Assembly: GCA_002261195.1 (NCBI GenBank)
Contig: MVBO01000115.1
Location: 21,185 to 46,530, forward strand
Direction of reading: 5' to 3'
Length of the DNA: 25,346 bases
Source: Bifiguratus adelaidae
Lineage: Eukaryota > Mucoromycota > Endogonomycetes > Endogonales
Both the position numbers and the translations under genes were made by a program. Below, piece by piece: positions 9,378 to 17,859 of this stretch; within the stretch, counting starts at the first letter, position 1, and each line of letters begins with the position of its first letter. Under the pieces are notes generated by a model. That model ran no database searches. It had not been told where the DNA came from and worked only from the letters and a program-made list of their open reading frames with translations.

Positions 9378-9499
9378 GGTGGAAGAGCTCATTGTGAATT
9401 GAACAGACTTTGAGGCAAAGCAACCGCATGTTACCGGCATGTCATCGACACACCCATTGTCGGCATCACCTACATCATCGTCTACCTCGTCGGAGGTAG
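9376..9499 (+). promoter_or_regulatory. Two upstream ORFs ahead of the HbrB start
   Basis: ATG at 9376 opens an 8-codon frame (MVEELIVN) ending in TGA at 9402. ATG at 9428 opens a 23-codon frame, MLPACHRH onward, in another phase, which overlaps the main start at 9439 and stops at 9499. An overlapping upstream ORF would lower translation from 9439 if the transcript starts upstream of it. The transcription start is unknown. Confidence 0.4.
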
Positions 9500-11095
9500 C
9501 AAGCACGCCTTTGAGTGCTGGGACTCAGGCGCCACCCGTACCTCCTATACCCGCCACTGTCGCTCTACCGCACGTTGCTGAGGTTCCAGCGCGTTCAGCT
9601 TCCATTAGTCATCATTCGAGACCTATATCTCCCCAGAAGCTGGCTAATCCAGTCGATGGGCGACAAAACTCGCTGATACGGGTCAAGAAGCCACCGCTTG
9701 GAAAGACGCACTATGAGCGACACAACACGCCGCCGCCGGAGGAGACTGTGTATGCTTCCACTGGCGACGCAGAGTCGACAACGCACACGAGCGGGACCTT
9801 TGTTGGTCCAGCCACGGTGACTTCGCCAGTCTGGTCTCCTAACCGGCCCTTACCCAATGTTCTCGCCTTTCAGCAATCCCAAAGTCCAAATTCAGCATCA
9901 TTGAATCCATCTGGACAAAACACAAGCTCGCACCTAGTCCATGCACACGAACTTCCATCCAATCAAATGACATCGCACAACACTGTCGGACATGCCGTCG
10001 CAGCTTCGCATTCCAGTCAATCTACCGTGTCTTCCGTCACTTCACCCTATCTACCTAAAGCCGGCGCGCCGTCCGATCTCGTCGTAGCAGCCGCAAGCGC
10101 TCAAGATCTCCTACTGGCGAGCACTCCTCCCTCATCAGTCTACACCCAGACAGCGCAAACACCTGTTTACGTCACTAGAACATCGTACACATTACCAGGT
10201 GCCATGGTATCGATGCCCAGTGTGTCAGCTACAGGACTGTACGTCCAAAATCAACCTGCTGTATGGCATGATGACATTTGGCAAATACTCTGCAACCGCG
10301 TCCTTCCGCTATTCAACGGCGAAGGCGTTCGAGGAACCATGGAAGAAGCAAATGACTTGGTTCGGTAAGCAAACGACGTTAAGGTTTTGTTTACGGGCAT
10401 TTGCTTACGCGTGCTTTTCGCACAGACGATGCCTAAGTGATCCGCCTTCACCACATCTCTACCCAAAAATCATGAAGCTGCTAGACGATGGCATGGTAGC
10501 TCTCACAACCAAGCTGTTTCATGTTTCGGATGACAAGCTCGTTTCGAGACTGGTAGAGCAATGGTCCTTCTTTTTCGGTAATGCTTTGCCTTACATTGAA
10601 GGCGTCTTTCTCCCTGTGCGCTGCGATTTGAAAGCCTTGTCGGTCGGTGTGGTCTCGAATGATGAGAGCTGGAATGTTCGCGTCATGGCGCTTCGAAGTT
10701 TTCGCAATTGTGTCATCCTGCCCATGATTGACCGCTTGGAAGGTAAGCGATATAGCCAATGTAGGTCATCTGGTCTCATCGAAAATACAGAGGCCTTTGC
10801 AAAATTGTTTATTGACTTTGAATCGGACAAGAACCCAGCCGAAGCGGCTGCACGCATGTTGCAGATGATGTCACTCTTGGCGACCTTACCTCCTCATCCG
10901 TCAGAACCACCGGACGCCTCACCAAACCCGGCTATTGCCCGTGTCTTGCGGAACCTCAAACGCAATTGGACCAAGTTCATGACCTCTGGCACAAGCGGTC
11001 AAGGTTTGCAAGGAAGGCGGCGTGGTTTTGTGGGTATCCAGGAGCTTCGAAGGCCTCATAGTGTAGAAGGACGTATCTTTGGTCCAGTGTATTAA
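9439..11095 (+). CDS. HbrB/Bit61-family TORC2 subunit
   Basis: Likely the fungal counterpart of HbrB, yeast Bit61 and mammalian Protor/PRR5, a TORC2 subunit acting in polarity and plasma-membrane signalling. The first ~270 residues are Ser/Thr/Pro/Ala-rich and probably disordered. The HbrB-like domain follows: FNGEGVRGTMEEANDLVR, LLDDGMVALTTKLF, EQWSFFFGNALPYIEGVFLP, NVRVMALRSFRNCVILPM, then a helical RMLQMMSLLATLP. The intron 10365-10425 (GTAAGC to CACAG, 61 nt) joins the two frames in phase. A second candidate intron, 10743-10790 (GTAAGC to ATACAG, 48 nt), is a multiple of three, so the protein is 531 aa if it is kept and 515 aa if spliced; I favour splicing because the insert is unlike the family. 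The stop lies 41 nt from that of the converging LRR gene. Family confidence is good, orthology to a named subunit less so. Confidence 0.82.
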
Positions 11096-11136
11096 GCATG
11101 TACAGTAATGTTACAAATGGGATGCGTGAAGCATTA

Positions 11137-12454
11137 TCAGATATGGCCAACACTTTTACGGCGTGTCATAAATCGCGATCGTCCGAGTTGTTCTAGTCGT
11201 CTATGAATGGTATTCTCTTGATGCTCGTATGGATCCGTGTATTCAAAGTCGTCGTCATGCAATAAGCTCAAGGTGCAAGCACGTGAACAGACAAGCCAGC
11301 GTAACAGGGTAAGCTGTCGATTGAACTGACGCCAGCCGAGTAACACGATACCGGATGATTGAAAGAGAGACAGGTGACAATAGGCGCATGGAGGTGCTTT
11401 TCTCCAGAGATCGCGTAAGTGCTCGGGTAAGCCATAAAGCGGATGCTCCAATTTCTGCTCCTCCTCTTCTTCCATCTTGTCATCCAAGGATAACTGTTGC
11501 ATCTCCTTGATTGGCGCCGCAAAGGCCTCCCATCGTCCCATCTGTTGAACAAGGAGACTTTTGAGGGATTGAACGGGTATCGTGATGGTGGTACGAGGCT
11601 TGATGACGCGTTTTCGGCGTCGTTGCGTCGAAAATGATCTGGCCGACATGCCGCTTCGTCGATGAATGAGGGGTAGAGAGGGAGAGTGCGTTCCTGTATA
11701 TGGACCACCGTCTCTTGTTGGGTATGGGTGATCGTTTGGGTGTATCGACTCTAATAGGTGTGTGAATTGGCCATCGCAATCTGGCAAGCCTGCCAAGATC
11801 CAGGTGGCAAGATGCGTATTGGAGGCAAGGTCGTCTATAGGGTTCCCTTGAAGCCAAAACATTTTCATTTCCTTTAGACACAAGATACTAGCCGGAAGCC
11901 ATGTGAGCTGATTGCCGGTGAGATCGAGCACGCGGAGTTTGGAGAGGCAGCCGATTTCGTCAGGCAGAGCATCGACCATATTGTTGTGTAAGAGCAGCTC
12001 ACGCAAATTGGTCAGTTTTCCGAGTTCTGGTGGCACATGCCGTATCCTATTGTGTCCCAGGTTGAGTTCTTCGAGACCACCAAGTTCAAATATGGCGGGA
12101 TCGATATTCGTGAGATAATTGCTCTGTAATACCAACGCACGCAGCGATTGCAGATAGGGCAAAGCCGGCCTCGATACTCTCTGTACATTGGTCAAGAAGC
12201 GTGAGGAATGGCACGAGCAAACATCAAGCAAACCCTACCATCTCAGTCAGAGCGACATTCTGTAACAGGACTCGACCAGCGCTGAAGGCCTCATTGGTCA
12301 CCTGCCGTTGCCATTCCGGTTGATCTCGGCGACCTAGTATATAACCTCCCCCAACTGTTCTTTTGGATTGTTTAACTCGAGTCTCCCAGTAATGCGTCAC
12401 ATTGCATCCAGTTAGCCACCATAGTATGGCCCTGTGCGATTGAAACTGCTCCAT
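11137..12454 (-). CDS. Leucine-rich-repeat protein with C-terminal Cys pairs
   Basis: Probable scaffold protein; function unknown. The main exon is 12180-11137; an upstream exon ending at 12239 joins it through a 58-nt intron (GTAGGG to GTACAG). The join gives a regular ~23-residue spacing from VLLQNVALTEM to LRALVLQSNYLTNI, supporting it. Repeats follow: LEELNLGHNRIRHVP, LRELLLHNNMVDALP, LRVLDLTGNQLTWLP, then a degenerate MKMFWLQGNPI cap. The middle is basic and Ser/Arg-rich, with an acidic run EEEEEQ. Near the C-terminus CAYC and, about 40 residues on, CSRAC could form a zinc site; fungal LRR proteins of this layout exist, but I cannot name one. The N-terminus is uncertain: ATG 12454 (MEQFQSHRA, 419 aa) is a working choice, and a TATATA at about 12337-12342 inside this exon argues the true start may lie elsewhere. 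Confidence 0.72.
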
Positions 12455-12628
12455 ATGACATCTCCCAGTCGTTAAGGTCCAAAAATTGAAGGATTTTATG
12501 GCGGCAGCAGACATTCCTGTTCACTGTTACAAACATTCGATGATGTCTTGCCGATGATGGCGCATCCTGCATGCATTGGCTAGTCACTGCAAGATAGTGA
12601 ACCAAGACAAGACATTAAAAGCAGAAGT

Positions 12629-12633
12629 AAAAA
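12629..12633 (-). terminator. Pol III T-tract after tRNA-Arg
   Basis: On the minus strand TTTTT begins 4 nt after the tRNA discriminator base, a standard RNA polymerase III stop. Confidence 0.75.
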
Positions 12634-12637
12634 CGAG

Positions 12638-12711
12638 AGCCCATGGCGGGGCTCGAACCCGCAACCTTTCGCTTAGAAGGCGAATAATCTAGCCAATTGA
12701 TATACACGGGC
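12638..12711 (-). tRNA. tRNA-Arg (anticodon UCU)
   Basis: 74 nt, minus strand. Acceptor GCCCGTG pairs with CATGGGC (one G-U) with discriminator T; anticodon stem TTCGC/GCGAA around loop CTTCTAA, anticodon TCT at 12677-12675; T-arm GCGGG-TTCGAGC-CCCGC. It decodes AGA. There is no intron and no encoded CCA. The D stem (TATC/GATT) has a T-T mismatch at position 10:25, so the A box reads TATATCAATTGG and departs from consensus at G10. Everything else is canonical, so it is probably functional. Confidence 0.93.
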
Positions 12712-12839
12712 TTCTCAGAAAATCTTTTGGCGCAATGTTATCATATTTTGGTTGACTAACACGTGATTGCACGTGGATACAGGGGTTGACGGTCACATTC
12801 GTATAGAACGCCGCCGCAGTAAAGCAGAGCTGCCGACTA

Positions 12840-15208
12840 ATGTCGAAGCATGTACTCCCGAAATCACTAAAGGGAAGTCGTTGTGTTCTTCATATTGACT
12901 TGGGTGAGTGTAAGGCTATTAGAGACGCGTGCGGTAACTGACCTTGCGGAATCTTCAGATGCTTTCTACGCGCAAGTTGGTATGTTGTCTGCGTCCATTG
13001 TTCCTTGGTGTTCTAATGTCGAGCGCAGAGCAAGTAAGACTAGGTCTTTCTCCAGACATACCGTTGGCCGTTCAGCAATGGAGCGGTTTGATTGCTGGTA
13101 AGCATCACACTCGGTAATTTAGGAGGTTTTGGTATTCATCGCCGTGGACGTTGTAGTCAACTATGCCGCTAAGAAGGCGGGTATAAAGCGAATGTGTACG
13201 ATTGAAGAAGCGAGGAAACTTTGTCCAGGTACGCACATCAGTCCTTTTCAACCTCCGTTTATTGCACATTGCCTCTCATCGTATACATGGCTCTTCAGAA
13301 ATTGTCTTTGTACACGTTGCAACATTTGCGAATCAGGACCCTCAACCCCGGTACTGGCCTAATCCTCATTATTCAACTCACAAAGTAAGCTTGGAGCCAT
13401 ATCGACGCGCATCAGCCAGGATTTTCAGTATTTTCCAGCGCCATGCTTCGAAACTAGAGCGAGCCGGGATGGACGAATGTTTTATGGATGTCACAGAGGA
13501 GGTGAACCAAAAATTACTCGAGAGATACGGCAAAGAAATACAGGAAGCGATTGATGCCGAGGATGAATCAGAATATGCGCCTATCGAGATTGATTGGGCA
13601 GATCTGGGCGTTCTCGTCGAAGATAACACCGATGGGGTTCTTGATGGAGAGAAGCAATGGAAGTGGGAAGATGTGCAGCTTGCGATAGGTGCCGAGCTTT
13701 CCTCCGAAATCCGCAATATCATATACACTGAGCTTGGATACACGTGCTCAACAGGTGATGGCCCCGACGAGCTTTCGATCAGCTATTGATTAGACCTCTT
13801 CACAGGCATCGCTCATTGTAAAGCCCTAGCAAAGCTTTGTTCGGCTCTCAACAAACCCAACAAGCAGGTGGGAAATAGAAATTTAAATCGAGTTGAATGC
13901 TTACCGCTCTGTCTCCAGACGATCTTACGGACCTCAGCCGTACCAGAATTGATGAAGAAAACGCCGTTTCAAAAGATTCGGAATCTAGGCGGCAAGTTTG
14001 GGGCCGAAGTGGAGAATGAGCTCAACGTCAAGATGGCGAGTGAATTATGGTGAGTGCAGCGTGAATGCATGGTTAAAAGGTCCTCGATCTGACAAACCCT
14101 TTAGGCAATATTCGAAAGAGGAATTGCAAGCTAAATTTGGGCACTCGGCTGGTCAATGGCTGTATGATATCTGTCGAGGAATTGATTACGCGGACGGTAA
14201 GTCACACTTGCTTTCGCATCGTCTTTAGTCTTACTGACTGGTGCACCAAAAAGTCACTCAGCGGCAAAAGTCAAAGTCAATGATGGCCCACAAGTCATTT
14301 CGTCCACCATTACGAACCTGGCAAGCCGCTGAACCATGGTTCAATATCTTGGCCTCAGAAGTATATACCCGCATCATGTTTGAACATGAAATGAATCAAC
14401 GATGGCCGAAAACGCTTACCGTAAGTCTGTTGCATCTCTAACGCAATACACTGACTATCCGTGTTTCAGGTACATGCACGCATCATGAATAATTATACCG
14501 CGCACTCAAAATCATGTCCCATGCCAAGCAAAGTCGAATTGAAATCTCCAGGTAAAATTTGAAGTGGAGATAGAGAGTGTGTAAGAGTCCTCACATTTCT
14601 TAGATGTCCTTGCAGCAAAAGCTGGCCAATTGTTCAAATCTTTTGGACAACCTTTTCCCATCATCAATTTCTCGATCGTTGCAACTGGTTTGCAAAAAGA
14701 CGATGCGAGCAATATGCAGGACATCAAGACATTATTCGGCAACATTTCTCAAAAGCCCAGAGACCTCGTTAATAGCGAGGATGACTCTATACCCCTCACT
14801 TCCCAACTAGCTATTGACCTCGTTTCCAAATCCGATGCACCGGTCCGAACCCCCTCTCCAGTGTTTACCTACAAGACCTCGCAAACCTCAAAGCAAGGTC
14901 TGCGCCGCTTCTTCACGCACCAATCGCCCATACCCTCACCCAAGTCAGACGACAACCTTACAGTCAGCGATATCGCAGCAACAGGCGCGTCGGGCACTGT
15001 CTGTTTAAGCTGCGGGAAAAGCATACCGCACCATGAGCTTGCCGAACATGAGGATTGGCATTATGCCGTGTCATTGTACGAAAGTGAACGAGCATCCCCC
15101 TCAACGCAATCTGCTCCAATACCTTCCAAAAGGCCCAGTCCCACTCAAGAGGCAGCCACCACCAAAAAACCAAAGAGAGAGCTCTTCTTCAAACCCCGCG
15201 CTACATAG
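12840..15208 (+). CDS. RAD30: DNA polymerase eta, Y-family translesion polymerase
   Basis: Copies past UV cyclobutane dimers in the nucleus. Exons: 12840-12903, 12959-12979, 13029-13097, 13157-13228, 13299-13754, 13806-13867, 13919-14049, 14105-14196, 14254-14420, 14470-14551, 14604-15208. All phases agree; 606 aa (yeast Rad30 is 632). Exon 2 is only 21 nt and encodes the heart of motif I. Seen: HIDLDAFYAQVEQ with catalytic Asp20, QQWSGLIAVNYAAKKAGIKR (fingers), HKVSLEPYRRAS, ERAGMDECFMD with Asp134 and Glu135, CKALAKLCSALNKPNKQ, IRNLGGKFGAE (helix-hairpin-helix), and a UBZ ubiquitin-binding finger C539-x2-C542 with H554 and H558 (AEHEDWHYA). PCNA-binding-like sequences are KQGLRRFF (~502-509) and the extreme C-terminus ELFFKPRAT, which resembles the human Pol eta tail. 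Position 57 is Lys where human (Arg61) and yeast enzymes have Arg. The start follows from the first in-frame ATG and motif I spacing. Confidence 0.95.
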
Positions 15209-15259
15209 ATTCATCATCGACACCCGGAACCGTGTTTCATGCAACCACTGTACACTACT

Positions 15260-16093
15260 CTAATTAGACTTTTTGACCGGCTCTATCTGCATATCTCGAG
15301 TATCCCGCTCAATATTGCTCAATAAGCGTTCTACACGCGGCGTAATCACATAGTAGGCGAGCGCCAGTACGGCCATGATGGCCAAAACGAGCTTGCTTGC
15401 TTGATATGGTATAAACCCGAGATACAACTTTTCCAACACTAGGCGCATCTTGTTAACCTTCGCGTGTCCAATCCAGCTAAAACAAAAAGTGACTTGCCTA
15501 GATTGTAAGGTACAGGCGCATCATAGACCTCCTGGACATTGGCAATGCCGGTGTGTACACCGGTGACGCGAAGAAAATAGGGTACCGCGGTAACGTTGGA
15601 TTCGATGGATGGGGCGTTTGGTTGGAGGTTTGGGCAATGGGTCGATAACAAGCTAAGCATGGTCTCTGGATCGAGAATGTCTAGTTGGAAATCTGTAGGA
15701 TACTGTCGGAGCATGAGCATCAAAAGCCAGATGGATCGATATACTTACAATCGCCGCGTAGGAGACGCGTATTTCGTACGGGGTGTTGGGTTCAAGGTCG
15801 GCGAGTCTATACCACCGGTCTGTCGGTCTCAGGTCCTTCAGTTCACAAGGTACTTGCACATGCTCTTGGCAATCGCTTGCAAATACGGCCTGTAGGGTCT
15901 CGTTGCGCAAGTCGGTGACGGGAGGTGACAAGGACTGTAACCGGTGTTCACGAACACCATCAAACATGGTCTGCCAGGCCTGCAACAATGCTACTTTGTG
16001 ACCTTCCAGTGCGTGTGATTCATAGCTAAAGTGTCGAATCTCTGTGTTGGCCAGCACCAGAGAAAGCCAACATAGCGCAAAGAACGGGAACAT
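15260..16093 (-). CDS. Unrecognised secretory-pathway single-pass membrane protein
   Basis: I do not recognise this family. Exon 1 (16093-15749) opens with a signal peptide, FFALCWLSLVLA, then a lumenal domain rich in hydrophilic and Cys residues, with WYRLADLEPNTPYEIRVSY. The intron 15748-15703 (46 nt, GTAAGT to GACAG) leads in phase to YPTDFQLDILDP, THCPNLQPN and VPYFLRVTGVHTGI. The last part encodes RLVLEKLYLGFIPY, a hydrophobic helix (LVLAIMAVLALAYYVI) and a charged tail, ending at 15260. The join to this last exon, in 15515-15450, is unresolved: the obvious polypyrimidine-TTTTAG acceptor does not keep frame with the only clear donor-like site (GCAAGT), while a GTACCT donor paired with GCGAAG does. 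Topology suggests type I with the N-terminus lumenal. The start lies 24 nt beyond the ADE13 stop and may have an acceptor-like TTATAG just before it. Confidence 0.68.
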
Positions 16094-16117
16094 GAGTCTA
16101 TAACATTAAAAGGTATT

Positions 16118-17685
16118 CTACACGGAAAGCTCAGCCTTTTGGTAGCTTGCCAGCACAGAAGCATAGGGAGCCAAGGCTGGCTCAACATGCTTGGTGAGAA
16201 AGCTGTCCACTTGCTCAGGCGCACGTCCAATGAAGGTCGAAGGATCAAGGAGTTTGTCCAATTCACCGTGAATAGGCGCAAAGTAGGCGGTCTTTTTGAT
16301 GCGCTCAATCAAGTCGTTGTCGCCGCCTTCATTCTTGACCACATGGGCAGCTTGATGGGAGAGAACACGAATCTCTTCGTGGCACACCTGTCGATCACCA
16401 CCCTTCTTGACCATTGCCATGATTACGTTTTCAGTGGCCATGAAGGGAAGTTCTTGATTGATGCGACGCTGAATCACCTGGGGATACACCACCATGCCTT
16501 CAAAGATATTTTGCAGTGTCGTCAATACAATGTCGGCAGTGAGGAAGGCCTCGGGTATGGAGATGCGCCGATTGGCAGAATCATCCAGCGTGCGCTCAAA
16601 CCATTGTACGGACGAGGTGGCCATCGCATCATTGACCAGTGTCATCAAATGTCTGGCGAGAGAGCAGACACGTTCGCAACGCATAGGGTTACGCTTGTAA
16701 GCCATCGCAGACGAGCCAATCTGATCCTTCTCGAAAGGCTCTTCCACCTCCTTCAAATTGGCCAACAAGCGGATATCGGTCGCAATCTTGTGAGCAGTGG
16801 CTCCGAAGGCGGAAAGAGGATAAAGGACATCAATGTCAATCTTGCGCGAATAGGTTTGTCCGCACACGGGGTAAGCCTCCGAGAATCCCGAGAGCTCCGT
16901 CACCAACTGGTCGAGTTGCTCAATCTGAGTCGTTGCATATCAACATCTTTTGCTTTCACATTGACACCACAGCAACATGCTTGATCCTACCTTGTCATGA
17001 TCGCCATCAAACAAGCTCATAAAACTGGCTTGCGTTCCGGTAGTACCCTTGACACCGCGGAATTTGAGATCATTTCTAGCGCGCTCAAAGTTGCGCAAAT
17101 CCCACAACAGCTCTTGAAGCCACAACGTGGCTCGCTTTCCAACCGTGACCAGTTGAGCAGGTTGAAAGTGAGTAAAGCCAAGGGTAGGCAATGCGCGATA
17201 TTCATTGGCGAATTTGGCCAGAATGTCAATAACTCTGGGCAGTTTCTTAAGCAGAATATCATAGGCATCTCGAATAATCATCAAATCGCCATTGTCTAGC
17301 CAGAAGGATGAGTAAAGGATGCGTAACTATCGCCCCCATCCTGTCACTTACCTGTCACGTAGCATGAAGTGGCTCCTAAATGGATAATGCCAGCAGCTGC
17401 AGGAGCCGCGATTCCAAATGTGTGCACATGAGCCATGACATCGTGTCTACGCTTCTTTTCCTCGGCAGCCGCAAGCTCATAATCGATATCGTCCAAATGC
17501 TCCTTCATTTGCGCAATGGCTTCATCGGTGATATCCTCCAGTCCGAGTTGCTTCTCGGCGATGGCCAAGTTCAGCCAGAGTTGACGCCACGTTGAATAGC
17601 GCTTGTTTTCGCTAAAGTTGTGCGCCATTTCGGCGGACGCATACCGCGATGTCAGCGGTGACTGATATCTGTCGTGAGGCGACAT
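16118..17685 (-). CDS. ADE13: Adenylosuccinate lyase
   Basis: Cytosolic enzyme acting twice in purine synthesis: SAICAR to AICAR plus fumarate, and adenylosuccinate to AMP plus fumarate. Exons 17685-17352, 17295-16991 and 16924-16118 (introns 56 and 66 nt) join in phase to 481 aa; yeast Ade13 is 482. Motifs of the fumarase/aspartase superfamily are present: [25 protein letters not shown] (catalytic His), [10 protein letters not shown], and the mobile-loop signature [15 protein letters not shown] with the catalytic Ser. The start [17 protein letters not shown] matches the family N-terminus. It lies 174 nt downstream of GUA1 on the same strand, so two branches of purine nucleotide synthesis are neighbours. 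A pyrimidine-rich (CT)n tract sits about 90-100 nt before the ATG. Confidence 0.97.
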
Positions 17686-17772
17686 AGGTCAAAGAGGGGA
17701 TCTTTTTTGCTCAGCCACCGAAATTTGGGAACATTGGCTTTTGGAGCGAGCATTGGATGATTGAATGGATAA

Positions 17773-17787
17773 AGAGAGAGAGAGAGA
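17773..17787. repeat. Short GA dinucleotide tract
   Basis: About 7.5 units of AG in the 174-nt gap between GUA1 and ADE13. On the coding strand of ADE13 it is a CT tract some 88-102 nt before the ATG. It may be a promoter element or a plain microsatellite. Confidence 0.7.
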
Positions 17788-17859
17788 TGACGAGGAGCAA
17801 ATTTAAATGAGCTCTATAACTTTATAGGTGTGATTGATTATGGGGTACAGAACATGGAT

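Larger units (their letters stand above)
8012..9438. other. 1.4-kb intergenic stretch before the HbrB gene
   Basis: I find no convincing gene. Small open frames (for example 8319-8507 plus, 8554-8745 minus, 8648-8869 plus) show no family motif or splice-consistent extension. Visible structure is a cluster of GATA motifs (8574-8658), a single telobox-like TAGGGTTA near 8369, an imperfect hairpin at 9316-9377 and upstream ORFs at 9376-9402 and 9428-9499. It is most simply a long promoter and 5' UTR for the plus-strand gene at 9439; an unannotated non-coding transcript cannot be excluded. Confidence 0.5.

Noticed and set aside
8012-9438. Possible transposon remnant or hidden gene in the long gene-free stretch
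   Set aside because: No terminal repeats, target-site duplications, transposase-like motifs or splice-consistent coding blocks were seen on either strand.
13202-13298. Extension of the RAD30 exon 5 frame upstream through 13202-13298
   Set aside because: This is intron read-through; a GTACGC donor at 13229 and a CTTCAG acceptor at 13296-13298 join the family sequence LCPEIVFVHVATF exactly.
16139-16984. Long plus-strand open frame (281 codons) antisense to ADE13
   Set aside because: It mirrors the strongly conserved ADE13 coding exon and crosses its splice junction; its translation has no family resemblance.
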